Of a stretch of DNA of 64,000 bases, positions 44,725 through 55,568 are shown piece after piece. How positions within the stretch are numbered: position 1 is the stretch's first letter; each line of letters begins with the position of its first letter. The position numbers were made by a program, and so were the translations under genes. The notes below the pieces were generated by a model. The model saw only the letters and a program-made list of their open reading frames with translations. It had not been told where the DNA came from and did no database searches. This stretch comes from Micrasema longulum (Eukaryota; Arthropoda; Insecta; Trichoptera; Brachycentridae): NCBI GenBank assembly GCA_022494885.1, contig JAGVSM010002920.1:1-64000 (forward strand), read 5' to 3'.

Positions 44725-45578
44725 GTTAATATTAGGAGGTGTTTGTATTATTTTAAGATTAGATAAATAAAAATAAAAATAAATTTTAAAAAACCTTGTG
44801 TTTAAAAGTGTGTTACAAAAAATAAGACTAATTAAATATTCCTACTTGGTTTCTGTACAGACATATGTATAAACATGTCTATTTGTGTCCGGTTCTGTGT
44901 TTGAAATATAACCAGAATCCTAGACAAGTGTTTCCGACTCGATGGCTGCTTTCAGGAAAGAACATCCTGAATAAGGAAATCGTGTTAAGATACTTAAAAA
45001 TTCCCCTTTGTGTAGTGATTGACGCATTTGCCTACTATTATTGAGGTCTTGTGTTAGATTTCTGGCAAGACAGACGTGAAATATTCAAAGGTTCTTTTCA
45101 ATTGCAATATTTCGTTGTTCCTAGACTGTCACCGAAAGCGTAAGACAGATCACCTTACCTATAAAACAGGTGGTCAAACTACTGTTAGTTTTTTTTATTT
45201 TTTATGAATATACATGACACCTTACAAGCAATACTTAATTATTAGAAATGAATACTTCAAATACAGCAAAACTCCAGATATCTAGATTATTGAGTGCTAG
45301 ATTTTATTGCTTTTGAAAAAATTCACCGAATAGCAATCAAATTATAAACTTATTTAAACTTTTTCAGAAAAGTTAATTGTACTTAAAATAAAAATAAAAA
45401 ATATTTATTTTTATTTGAAAAGGTAAACATGAACAGAAAATATACAAGGAAAAATAATGAAACCCACTAAACCGTGAAACCGGCTTGTCAGCAGGTTTCT
45501 TATTTTTCCTTTACAAAGAAAAACGTAAGAGAAATTATGTAAATTTAAAAAAGAATATAAACATTATTAAGAACTAAA
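44725..45578 (+). repeat. Composite ~850-bp repeat, copy 1 (contains SINE-A2)
   Basis: Colinear at high similarity with 63006-63872 from GTTAATATTAGGAGGTG to ACATTATTAAGAACTA. Inside are a SINE-A2 (44880-45170; 5' module GAAATATAACCAGAATCCTA, tRNA-like head lost, body with AAGCGTAAGACAGATCACC) and a segment ending AAACCGGCTTGTCAGCAGG. The SINE sits at the same point in both copies, so both descend from one already-inserted ancestor. No coding frame. Confidence 0.85.
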
Positions 45579-46404
45579 AGCATACGTATTTTCACACAAA
45601 ATGTATTTACAAAAATTTAAATAGATGACTGTTAACATAAAATAATAATCAATATAAAGCCTCGTTACATATTGGCCATTTAATTATTTTTTTCTTAAAA
45701 GTTTTCTCAACATTTTTTTTAAAGATTTTCTTAGGAATCTAACTATTTTTTTTTACAGCCTAAAAAAACGATCTTGATATTTAGTCATACGGATGACTAG
45801 AGTTCAGATAAACGGAGTTCCATCGTATAAAGTAAACGAAAAAATAAAAAAAGTAAATGCAGTCACACAGCGGTTTCATACAAAAAAATTAATCAATATG
45901 TCGTTTTAAAAATTAAAAAGTTAAAAGAGGAAAAGTACCTTTATTATTAAACATACAAACATGCATAGGCATAACAAAAAAAAATTACATCATACCACAT
46001 AAAAATAGAGAAATAATGTTTTTTAAGTGTTATGAATCTAATAAAATATACACATATAAATCTAAACAAAAATGTGCAAAAAGTAAAATTCGGTTTTTAC
46101 AAGGCAGTGCTCTATTCATCATTGGGTACGAAAAGAGATAAAAATGATGTGTAGAATACAATATTAATAGAACCAGAAATATAGCTACGTAGTTTAAATA
46201 AGGAACTTTAGCCCTACGGGAAATTGAATACAAAAAATGTTTTCTTGCGCGCGTTAAAAATTAGAGCGTTAAATTGTAACATAAAGTTTCTTGAAAATGT
46301 ACGAAAATAAAACATATTTTAATGACAACGCACTACTTTAAAGTCACTGGTTTACATGAACCAACCAATGATACGAGAGCTGTGAAGGATATCCGGTTTG
46401 CTTG
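45579..46404. other. AT-rich stretch, nothing recognised
   Basis: A 67-codon minus frame at 46030-46233 shows no domain beyond hydrophobic, AT-driven composition. Confidence 0.35.
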
Positions 46405-46412
46405 CCGTAAAC

Positions 46413-46711
46413 CAGCAGAGGCCAAACCGTGGCGCATGCGCCAAACGTGGCGCATTGAACGATCACAGGTAGCGCATTGCATTCTTGTGGCCATTATTTT
46501 TAAATAAGCGCCATGACGTAAATTTATTAATCAAATTCTGCGATTGAGGTATTCATTTTCCTCTCGTAAGCGAAGCATATCCTATTCCTATCTCTATTTT
46601 ACATCCCCAAACGTAAACGTAATGAGGTAAAAAAAGTTCGAGTTCTATGGCGCATCTGGCCTTGTATGTGAAAAAATTGGCCCACGGTATACAAAATGCT
46701 GGCCACCACTG
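46413..46711. mobile_element. hAT-type non-autonomous element
   Basis: A 299-base element. Ends are CAGCAGAGGCCAAAC (left) and, inward from the right, CAGTGGTGGCCAGCA. It is flanked by CCGTAAAC (46405-46412) and CCGTAAAT (46712-46719), an 8-base duplication with one mismatch. Eight-base duplications and CAG..GGCCA ends with GGCGC-rich subterminal sequence are characteristic of hAT elements. A perfect palindrome TGGCGCATGCGCCA lies at 46430-46443. No transposase frame. Confidence 0.8.
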
Positions 46712-46719
46712 CCGTAAAT

Positions 46720-47284
46720 GAACCAATCTAGATAACTGATAGAGAATAACCTCTGACGTCGCACGTGGAGTTATTTCAGAAAAACAAAACGTTACAAATC
46801 ATGGCGCTGATAAAACCATATCCCAAAACGTATTTTTTTTAATGTTTGGCTTAGTTTATTAGTTCATTAACAAATAATAAAAAACACTGAACTCCTTCAT
46901 TCCTAGAACACTACGCCAAATCTATTTAGTGCCGAGTCAAATTAAATTAAAGCCAGTGAGGTAATGTATATAATATATGTATGCAGAATCGAATTACAGA
47001 CTACAGAATAAATAAGTACCTCCGTTAGATATTGAAATTCCATTGAAATGCACACTACGCCTTGTATCAAGTGATTATTGGACATGTCGCAGTAAATTCA
47101 GATATCTTCTTGCATATCAAATAATCCTGAATGGCTTAATTTAGCATTCGAATAAAATAATGGGACTATTTACTCGAGGTGGCTTTACATCTTTGTTTCA
47201 AGAAAATACCACTTGGGTAATAATATGTATATAAGAGTTGAATTGTAAACATAAACAATATGGGTTTTTGCATAGCAAATTAAA
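46720..47284. other. Unrecognised sequence
   Basis: No gene or repeat signal. Confidence 0.35.
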
Positions 47285-47445
47285 TGGGTCCTTCATTATC
47301 GTTTTCCTATCCGAACGCAGTTGTGCACAGGAATTTGCATTGTTACTTCAAATGCAGCGTATCTTGATATTTTTTGTTATAAAGAAGGTAAGGTGCTCAC
47401 GTTCTAGGAGTCAGTCTTAGAACATTAAAAAAAAGTGCTGTAGAA
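47285..47445 (-). mobile_element. SINE-A, 3' half
   Basis: Minus strand: CCTATCCGAACGCAGTTGTG, AATGCAGCGTATCTTGATAT, AAGGTAAGGTGCTCACG, then fades. The tRNA-like head is absent. Confidence 0.65.
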
Positions 47446-48099
47446 CCAACTTTTAGTGAACCAACCAGTCTCAATTTATGTACAAGTAATCAAATTTTTT
47501 GAGCAATTTTTTCACCGCATCTCAATTATTGTACTAGTGTTCTCTTTCTGATCACTGAAAATCAATATAATGTCAAGCAGAAAACTCGAAATAGGGGAAC
47601 GAGGACAATATTGAAATGTGGAAGTTATACGAAAATTCAACTTATGTTTACGGTACTGAATATGCTTTTGGTAAAGCAAAGAGTAATTGTAAATACCTTA
47701 GTTTTAATATTTGAATTAAAACATAATTTTTTACCCGAATACATGTTTTGAGACGTTCAGCGTAATAACGAAATTCATTGCTATCCTACGAGGAGAGGAA
47801 AAGGTTTAAGACTCCCCAAAACAAGAATCCAGGTAACTTGAAACAATCTGTTCTAAGGAATATTAGGAATGCTGGGGGTCTATCTCATCGTTTCGCATGA
47901 TTTTAAAAACAAACATCCATAAAGGTAGATAGAGTGTCATCGGAAAGCGTCTGTATTTTATAACAAATGAAAAATATTATTAATATTTGTTTTTGAATAT
48001 TTTTTAAATATATATCGTTTATTAGTTTAGGTATAAGTAGGTGATAATTTTTTTTTTGTTCAACTGTATAAATAAATACATTACATAAATACAATATTA
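47446..48099. other. Unrecognised sequence
   Basis: No gene or repeat signal. Confidence 0.35.
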
Positions 48100-48388
48100 C
48101 GTTTAAATTTATTTCAACAGAGAGGGAAAACGTTTTTGAGAAAGGAATATGGAAGTCTAGGCATTTACAGGGCTTATGACCTGTCATTGGCTGGTTTAAG
48201 TGGCCACTTTACACACTGTGTAACATTCACCATTCTGCCCATGTTTGAACATCCACATTTCCTTACCTCTTCCATCTGTTGACTTTTGTGAAGTAAAGGA
48301 GCTGAAACCTTTATGATGTTGGTGAGATTCATCCGGCTGAACCAAATCATTTGCATTGCAAAGCATTTGGACATACTCAAACATTGTA
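48100..48388 (+). repeat. FB repeat, well-preserved single arm
   Basis: All modules in order: TTTATTTCAACAGAGAGGGA, TATGGAAGTCTAGGCATTTA, CAGGGCTTATGACCTGTCAT, TTACACACTGTGTAA, CATCTGTTGACTTTTGTGAA, GGTGAGATTCATCCGGCTG, and the end GCATTTGGACATACTCAAAC. Useful as the reference for the family. Short minus-strand frames across it have no counterpart in other copies and are not genes. Confidence 0.85.
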
Positions 48389-48694
48389 CAATATTACGTG
48401 TTCACTCTCCAAGAATTCGAACGTAGGATCGAAACAAACATTTCTTTACTACAAACGTTTAATAATAAAAATATGTTTTTTTAAATTATCTGTAGCCTGA
48501 ACGTAACACTAAACACGTGTTAGGTTCGATTTAGTTTGGTTGATTTTTTGATCCCTGAGCAAAGATTTAATAAAGTTTTTTAATGATGTTATTTATGGCT
48601 TGAAAACGATTATGCATTTTTCATGTTTTTTAAAAAAATATCTTGATGCAAAATACAACTAGTATATTTTTTTTACCGTCAGGCAATTACAATA
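48389..48694. other. Unrecognised spacer with an interspersed motif
   Basis: TAAACACGTGTTAGGTT with upstream GTAGCCTGAACGTAA (48491-48530) recurs at 49785-49822 as TAGCCTAGACGTAAAAC and TAAACACGTGTTAGGTT, so a short dispersed repeat is present. Confidence 0.45.
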
Positions 48695-49097
48695 TACGTC
48701 AACAATATTTTGAGTTTGTCCAAATTTTTGTAGACAAGGACTGGATTCAACTCCCTGGGGAGCTGTTTATATTAAAATATTACACCTGGTCCATGAAGAA
48801 GTATAGAAATTGAAAAAATAATATTTTCAGGCGTTGCCTAGTATGTAGGTGAAATAATTCAATTAGATGAATCTCACCCGCATAAATAAAGGTTTCAGCT
48901 CTTTAGCTTCACAAACATCAACATATGAAAGAATTGAAGGAATATGGATGCTCAAATATAGGCAGAATGGTTAATGTTACACAGTGTGTAAAGTGGCCAC
49001 TTAAACCAGCCATTGACAGGTCATAAGCCCTGTAGATGCCTAGACTTCCATATTACCTTCTCTTAAATGTTCTTCATCTCTGTTGTAATATTGCAAT
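48695..49097 (-). repeat. FB repeat, single-arm copy with outer end
   Basis: Outer end TTGAGTTTGTCCAAATTTT and CCCTGGGGAGCTGTTTAT, then CAGGCGTTGCCTAGTATG, GGTTTCAGCTCTTTAGCTTC, TAAAGTGGCCACTTAAACCA, CAGGTCATAAGCCCTGTAGA and the inner end TTCTTCATCTCTGTTGTAAT (variant 2). Confidence 0.8.
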
Positions 49098-49489
49098 ATA
49101 CGTCGTTATTTTTCAACAGGATGTTTATACAAAAACCCCGCATTATTAAAAAAAACACAAAAATATATTTTTTAAAAGAAATTAATTGCCATAATAATTA
49201 TCTTATAGAGATTTGTAAAGGAGTAGTAATTTTTCACAACCAAACGAGTGACAGCTATACGCAAAACTGATCTCCAGGAGTCATTTTTGAAACTTATTAC
49301 CTAAAAATGATCAAAACTACTAAAAAACTACCAAATATATGTACTGAAAGTGATAAGTAACATCAAATTCATTCTCAAGAGCAATTATATTAATTATTTT
49401 ACACCAGGACAAATTTGTACCGCCAGGGAGTAAAGGGTTGAGTAAGGTAAGGGTTAAGTATCATTATTCCATTAAATAATTGTATATGT
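49098..49489. other. AT-rich stretch, nothing recognised
   Basis: A 67-codon frame at 49067-49270 overlaps the FB end and is not supported as a gene. Confidence 0.35.
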
Positions 49490-49660
49490 TCGGTGGCCTC
49501 CGCGGCGTGGTGGTCAAGACTCACAAACGGAAGGTTCCGGGTTTAATTCCCGGTGAGAACACAAAAATTCGATGTGATTTTTCCGAAGCTTTGGTGTTTT
49601 GTCCTGTTATTTACCACTTTAATTGAGCCTTCTGGCCTGTTGTAGTGCAAAAAAATAGGA
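49490..49660 (+). mobile_element. SINE-B
   Basis: Plus strand. Head GGCCTCCGCGGCGTGGTGGT with a small deletion in the anticodon region, B box GGGTTTAATTCCC, body with GATTTTTCCGAAGC, and end TTCTGGCCTGTTGTAGTGCA plus A-run. Confidence 0.8.
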
Positions 49661-49854
49661 ATTTATGTATCACGACTTACCGGTTTTATTCAATGTACAA
49701 TTGTTTACTTAAATTTAGTCAAATGTAAATGTTTTAAATATTAATAATATGTCATTCAATCAGTTATTTATTTTTTTAAATCTATAGCCTAGACGTAAAA
49801 CATTAAACACGTGTTAGGTTAGGTGAGGTTAGGCTTATGTTTTTTTTTTATTTG

Positions 49855-49976
49855 AGAATTTACTATATGGAATAACATTTGAAACATATTTTATGTATAT
49901 AATAAACATATATTAAGAATTTACTTTATGGAATAACATTTGAAACATATTTAACGTATATGTTTATTATTGGGTA
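49855..49976. repeat. 61-bp tandem duplication
   Basis: Two units starting AGAATTTACT(A/T)TATGG at 49855 and 49916 share AATAACATTTGAAACATATT. Their ends diverge: AATAAACATATA in unit 1 is the inverse of TATATGTTTATT in unit 2, giving a potential hairpin across the junction. Confidence 0.85.
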
Positions 49977-50034
49977 ATTTGGAATACATGAAACTAATTG
50001 GGTTCAAATAATATTTTACTCATGTGTGGTATGA

Positions 50035-50372
50035 AAACATAATTTTTCAGGTCCGTACCGTGAAAGTTCTGAGGATTTTTTTAAAATTATGTACGTTTAA
50101 AAATGTAGCAATAAATTTTATGGAGAATCGCTTTTCAATTTTTATTAAACACTTATTTGACCAACGAAGCTATCGATCCGTACCGGACGCGAAATAGAGA
50201 TGCGGCTGTGTAATAGGGGTTTGTGAAAGGATTGTATCATTTTTCAAATTAAAATAATATTTATATATTTTAATTTTTAAAAAAATTAAAGATTTTTTTT
50301 CGAGCTCACCGTAAGGAATGTTCCTCTGAAGATTCGCGATCTGGCCCCGGAATACCGTGTTTATAAAGTGTT
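50035..50372. mobile_element. MITE-B copy 2
   Basis: Left end GTCCGTACCGTGAAAGTTCT, core ATTTGACCAACGAAGC, right end GGAATGTTCCTCTGAAGATT, CGCGATCTGGCCCCGG and ATACCGTGTTTATA. The ends are imperfect inverted repeats as in the 16.4 kb copy. Confidence 0.65.
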
Positions 50373-50399
50373 ATATAAACAGTATATTTTGGTAAGGGT

Positions 50400-50970
50400 T
50401 TAAAACACTTTGTACTTACAGCCAATCTGCCAAACAAAATGGATTTTTTACCCTTGAAAATAGACGCACTGTATCTGAATTATGCTATTTACATAAATTA
50501 TTAAATAATAAAGTAGACAATTTTAACCTACTCTCCAAAATTAATCTTAATGTCCCCTTTCTGCCATCTGCCAGTCTGTAGCACTAACTATGCACAACAC
50601 TCTTTCCTCTATCGTTCTTGCTCTAACTATATTGTTTTTTTTTTCATCTATTGATATATTTTAAATACCCCTTAATTCATTAAAAATAAATTAAGACTTA
50701 ATATTTCTGGCTGCGATACGATCCCACATACTTTTTAGTGAAGCACACTCCTGAACACTTTCTCCCACACTAATACACATAAACACACATCTACACTTAC
50801 TCTCATACAAATACACATAAACACATCCTTTTGTTGTAACTCAAGTTAATAATATGTATGATTTTTATTTAGAAAGTTTCCTGGTCTGTCTTTACACTGT
50901 ATATTTTTTTTATAAATGTTATTTTATCATTGTCGATTGCTTGTTTCTTTAAAATAAATAAAGAAATATA
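50400..50970 (+). pseudogene. LINE L12: polymerase C-terminal fragment and 3' untranslated region
   Basis: Plus strand near 50454-50560 reads ENRRTVSELCYLHKLLNNKV and DNFNLLSKINLNVPF with small shifts, equivalent to LQYRRVCADQLLLYKIVTGM and TELLGLITIHVPA in L1. Beyond is a CA-rich 3' untranslated region (ACACATAAACACACATC), similar in style to L10, ending in AAATAAATAAAGAAAT near 50965. Confidence 0.65.
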
Positions 50971-51785
50971 ATTATTGCTTGTTGTACACACATGCTAATT
51001 TTTTTTCAGGATAAGGTTACGTTAGGTTCTTACGTTGAATGATTTGAGTTTTGTTTAAATCAAAAGTCCGATGGAATATGATTAAAAGATAACAAATAGG
51101 TGCCTAATTCAACAAGCAAAGTTCACGGGAAACAAGAAATCGCAATCATTCACCTCCATATTAAAATGGCATGGCGGCAAGAATAACACCACAAATCGGT
51201 TAATCTGCGCAAAGTTCCCCGCGGCCATTGCGTGATCATCTCAATTATATATCTTATTTTGCAACTTTAATTCAACTAACATAATGCGTTATCAGCCAAG
51301 GGAGGAATTACATTCGACACTTGTAATAATTCACAATAAAGTGTCTGCTTTATTACTTATAGTAAACTAAGTGGGATAAATCTTTAGAGCTTCTTACATT
51401 AGAGCTTTGTTTTGTATTACAGAATCGTGGAAACATTTTATTAATGTACGTTTTCAGTTAAAATATATGAAAATGTTATGTTTTTGTACATTAGGATCAC
51501 GAATATTTATTATTAATTGATTTGAAAATCTTAGAATAATTATAAGTATTAAATATAATGCACTGCATTCCGAGGAGTTCTCAAAACTCAAGTTTTTCTT
51601 CGTCTTTTAATCTAATCAACAGGCTTAAGGAAGACCTAACAGATTGGCATAAATGAGTAATACTTAATCTTTACTTTATCTAAACAGCCTTAAAATCTAT
51701 TACAATTTTACACAATTTACAAAGTTAATCTATATTCAGAAACAAAGGGTCAAAATATTTTTGTAGATGATTCAGTTCAGTTCAT
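50971..51785. other. Unrecognised sequence
   Basis: A slightly GC-richer patch at 51165-51245 has no open frame. Nothing else recognised. Confidence 0.35.
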
Positions 51786-51935
51786 TCAATTCTGATAATG
51801 GAATATGGAATTCAAGGCAAGTCAAGACTTAACTTATGACTTGTCATTGGCTTGTTTCAGTGACCACTTTACGCTCTGTGTAACATTCACAATTTCCTTA
51901 TTTTAAATGTTCTTCATCTCTATTTTAATATTTAC
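51786..51935 (+). repeat. FB repeat fragment
   Basis: AATGGAATATGGAATTCAAGG, TTATGACTTGTCATTGGC, CTGTGTAACATTCACAATTT and TGTTCTTCATCTCTATTTTA show a diverged variant-2 arm with a shortened centre. Confidence 0.65.
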
Positions 51936-52069
51936 ATCTCTTATTGTTTGTTTTCATAGGACCGTTTATTACATAAAATTATTTTTACCTAATTCATTGG
52001 TAAAGTTTTAAAAAAAACTTAGCTTCTTATAAAACAATAATGAATTATAATTTATTGTACATATCACCG

Positions 52070-52305
52070 TTTTAGTTGAGAAAATAATTTCCTACAAAAA
52101 AAAAGAGATATAAAACGTATTTGACCAACGCCAAATAAGCAATGCGCACCAGACTTGGACAAGGAAAGTAACTGGGTAGGGGAGAAGTATAGACTTGTTG
52201 AAGGGATACTAGAAGGGATGATTTTTTATAAAGTTTACCACGAGGAATGTTTTTTTGAAATTTCGCGGTGTGGTCCGGAAACATTGTGTATTTTGTTGAC
52301 TAGTC
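52070..52305. mobile_element. MITE-B copy 3, degraded left end
   Basis: Core TTTGACCAACGCCAAATAAG and CAATGCGCACCAGACTTGG, right end ACCACGAGGAATGTTTTTTT, TTTCGCGGTGTGGTCCGG and ACATTGTGTATTTTG. The left end is barely visible near 52067. Confidence 0.55.
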
Positions 52306-53574
52306 AATTCAAAAGTTTTTTTTCTGAAAACAACGTTTCTAGTTTTGGTTGTTTTACCACGTGGCAAGGCGACGATATAACAAGAACTTTTGAAACGACA
52401 TTTCAGATTCATAATAAAAACGGTCCGATCTTATTTTTTTTAAACAAATAACTTTTTATACACTTATGACATTAAATTTTAATTAGTATAAATAAATTAT
52501 TGTTTGATGATTTTTCTTAAATGTCCTATGCTTTATTTTTTTCTCATGTACTCGTATATAAATTACATAAACTCTTATAAATAATCAACTACAACAGTGT
52601 AAGTCACTCTCCAAGCACAAGAGTTAGTCTCTTTTTTTGGTGAGTTACAGTGATAACATTTACTAGATGTGTGAAAGTAGATATCTATAGAATTAAAAAA
52701 AAAAACATGTACTTTTTAGGAAATTAATAAATAAAAAAATAAAAAATAATTTTTTGATCCAAAAATTTAATTATTTTTAATGAGTAATAAAAGCAAATTT
52801 AATTACATTAGTTCATTAATACTCTTGACCAAACCTAATCAGGAACATTCATCGATATGATAATTTTCATAAATAATACTACGTGATTAAATATTTGGTT
52901 TAATTAACGATTCTAATAACAATCACGCCGCATTATAATTACTTTTTGAGAACTTTAACCTAGAAACCTAGAACTATAATTAAATTCCGCACTGCACAAT
53001 TGAGTTTTCACTATGATTAATGATTGCATTTAATCGAAATATGTAATCCAGTTATGATAAAGAAAACAATATTTATATTGAGATAAATCTCAAGTTATGA
53101 TATTAGTAACTTCAAACAACAAACAACTTTTCGTATTCATAGACGTGTAAAAGCTTGAAACCAAAATAAGTATCGCAAATATTAACTCAGGCCTTGTTTG
53201 GAAAATTAAATATATCTATGTAAATGCTAAATTTGATTTGGGTTAAAATAAAATTTAGTGTGCTTTTTAAATAAAATTTGTTTTAAAATAATTAATTTTG
53301 TGGTTATTAATTTACATTAAAATTAAAATAAGTGGTTAAAAACCAAATTTATTTAATTTCATTTCATATTTAGGAAAAATGTTTACAAAAAAACAAAGTA
53401 TCGTGGTAGCATCATATTTGATTCGGAGGTTTGAGGTTTACTTTCTCATCTACGCCATTTTATAAAATTCCCCTTTTCTTACACAGGTATTTACAATTAT
53501 TGGAAAATATCATTTTTTTTTATAAACTTGAGATGTATTTTGAAATCTTATGAAAGAAATTAAGTACATTTTTA
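52306..53574. other. AT-rich stretch, no gene recognised
   Basis: Frames at 52155-52451 and 52209-52412 overlap on opposite strands and show no domain. Confidence 0.35.
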
Positions 53575-53680
53575 GAAGGAAACATTGATTTCAAGGTATT
53601 AACAGGGCTTACAATCTGTCGTATGGTGTAAGTAGCCATTTAACACCTTGTGAATTATTTACCATTTTGTCTTCCTTTTT
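53575..53680 (+). repeat. FB repeat, old fragment
   Basis: AGGAAACATTGATTTCAAGG, AACAGGGCTTACAATCTGTC and a TTAACACCTTGTGAATTATT block, strongly diverged. Confidence 0.5.
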
Positions 53681-53689
53681 TTTTGTTTA

Positions 53690-54235
53690 AAGGAATAACC
53701 CGCTAAGCCTCTATTTTGAGGCTTGTCAGCACGTAAGATAGAGGGGATATGGAAGAAGATAGTGAAAAATACACCACAACACCCAGACCAATTGAGAAAA
53801 AAATCTTTCTTGGATTTTTTTCTTGCAACAGGCAGGAATCACGGGGACACGGAGCTATGAGAGGTTATCTATATAGGTTTAAATTAAGGAATGATGACTA
53901 TTGTCCATGTGATGATATTTCTTCACAGAGTATAAAACATCTGTTATTTTAGTGCCCATTTTTCACTTTGCAACGCCATAATCTTGAAGCAGAATGCAGG
54001 AAAGATGGAATATCTTTAACAGATATCCACACTGTAGTAAAAAGTATTTATCACGCGCCATTGTTCCTGAACTTTGCAACAATGGTGATTGGACTTATAA
54101 AGGTAATAAACCAAAATCAGTGATCGAACATTCCATTTCCAAGACAAACAAAAACTTTTTTTTTTCCGAGTACCTTAGCCTTGTACGTGACACGTAAGGC
54201 TACTAAATACAGGGGTCCAAATATATAAAAAAAAA
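53690..54235 (+). pseudogene. LINE L4: R1/I-like polymerase C-terminus
   Basis: Plus strand. From about 53835, ESRGHGAMRGYLYRFKLRND, DYCPCDDISSQSIKHLLF, a TAG, then CPFFTLQRHNLEAECRKDGI and SIYHAPLFLNFATMVIGLIK to a stop at 54121. G-H-G-x-x-x-x-Y-L-x-R-F, C-P-C and H-L-L-F-x-C is the zinc-binding C-terminal motif of R1/I-group non-LTR retrotransposons, beyond the RNase H or RT domain. The stop replaces the residue before the last cysteine. The tail to 54235 ends in an A-rich run. The 5' part (53693-53795) matches the dispersed repeat at 41991-42130. Confidence 0.75.
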
Positions 54236-54247
54236 AAAATTAAAAAA

Positions 54248-54318
54248 ACTGGCGGGAATCGAACCCGCGACGCCAGTTTCACAGATAGCCGTCTAACCAA
54301 CTGCGCTACGGCGCCTGT
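54248..54318 (-). pseudogene. tRNA-like sequence with perfect A and B boxes
   Basis: Minus strand begins GGCGCCGTAGCGCAGTTGGT, has A box TAGCGCAGTTGG and B box GGTTCGATTCC, and a perfect 5-bp T stem (GCGGG/CCCGC). The 3' acceptor arm (CAGTTTT) does not pair with GGCGCCG and the anticodon stem is poor, so it is not a functional tRNA. It adjoins the A-rich tail of L4. Either a truncated SINE head or a tRNA-derived insertion target. Confidence 0.6.
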
Positions 54319-54329
54319 CTGGATCCATA

Positions 54330-54745
54330 TTTCGTAAATTCTTCCATTTGTTGATTTTAGTGAAGTTAAAGAGCTGAAACCTTTATTGTTGAGGAGAGAT
54401 TCATCTGACTGAATTATTTCACATACTAGGCAACGCCTGAAAACAATTTTTCAATTTTCAAACTTCTTCTTGGACCAGTTGGTTTCATTTCAATATTTGA
54501 GTTTGTCCAAATGTTCGTAGACAAAAGACTGGATTTCTCCCCCTCGGGAGTCATTAAGATTAACAAATTACAACAGGGATGGAAAATACCTTAAATAAGG
54601 GATATGGAAGTCTAGGCATTTACAGGGCTTATGAGTGTGTAAAGTGGCCACTTAAACCAGCCAATGAGAGGTCATAAGCCCTGTAAATGCCTAGACTTTC
54701 ATATTCCCTTATTTAAGGTATTCTCCATCCCTGTTGTAATTTGTT
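54330..54745. mobile_element. FB foldback, variant 2, near-perfect hairpin
   Basis: Arms of about 69 bases at 54565-54633 and 54673-54741 (AAATTACAACAGGGATGG outward, CTTATGA/TCATAAG inward), loop about 39 bases. Upstream are family modules (GATTTTAGTGAAGTTAAAGA, CATACTAGGCAACGCCTG, TTCTTCTTGGACCAGTTGG, TTGAGTTTGTCCAAATGTTC). Confidence 0.9.
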
Positions 54746-55568
54746 AATAAATTAACTTTATTTACTTATCAGATTTTAGCCATTTTTTTTACATGAAGAT
54801 ACCTTTATATTTTTAGTAATATTTTTTTCATATGATTGTTTGATTGTTTTCAAATATTTCAAATCAAGTCCTTTGAGACCTCAAATAAGAAACTATAATC
54901 TCCCCTTCGCATCGGTACGAGCCGATTGTCTCTGAATATGGAATTCATCCTCTTATATTTAATTGTGACGCCCACAAATGTCTCAATCTAGTCTAAAATA
55001 CGCTCAAATTTATACCTGTATCTTATAATAATTGGATGAAAGGAATAATTATCGTGAAATCGTAATTGTTGGGTTTAGATTCGAGAGCATTGCGTAAGCA
55101 AAATTATTATATAAGATTTTTGCCTGATATTTGTGCATTATTTATGGTAGTGACAAGCTTGCGCAAATTTTTACGCCCATTGTCAAGTAAAAGTAAGGAT
55201 ATTCAAATTAAATACTAGAGCTAGAACATATAATAACAACATTGAACTAGACATAAAACGCGGAACTAGTTTTAAAATTCTATCTGATGAATTATTAAAA
55301 CTCTATTTAAAATTCTATCTAAGAATTTAAAAACTCACCCTTATTAGCCCCCTTAGTTAGACCCTGTACATTGTAATGAAACAATAAATATTTTTCATGA
55401 CATAGAATATCCTCTTAAAGTACACCGCCAACACATATTTCGATCATTTGTCTCACTCTGTTCTATTGCAATATTGCGTATTGTGATTTTTTCAACTTAT
55501 TTTTAAATGTACCTCACTTAAGATAATATTTAGTTATATATAAATTATCAATACACTGTATAATATTC
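54746..55568. other. AT-rich stretch, nothing recognised
   Basis: 55260-55330 contains a local repeat of AAAATTCTATCT(GA). No gene. Confidence 0.35.

Noticed and set aside
46322..46507. A 61-codon plus-strand protein
   Set aside because: It crosses the boundary and palindrome of the hAT-type element and has no domain.
48174..48384. Short minus-strand proteins with a CMSMSKC-like start
   Set aside because: They lie wholly in an FB repeat, and the frames are not preserved between FB copies.
49811..49833. Interstitial insect telomere repeat (TTAGG)n
   Set aside because: Only two adjacent perfect units plus a degenerate one; the surrounding phrase is a short dispersed repeat also at 48.5 kb.
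54248..54318. A functional tRNA gene
   Set aside because: A and B boxes and T stem are excellent, but the 3' acceptor strand does not pair with GGCGCCG and the anticodon stem is poor.
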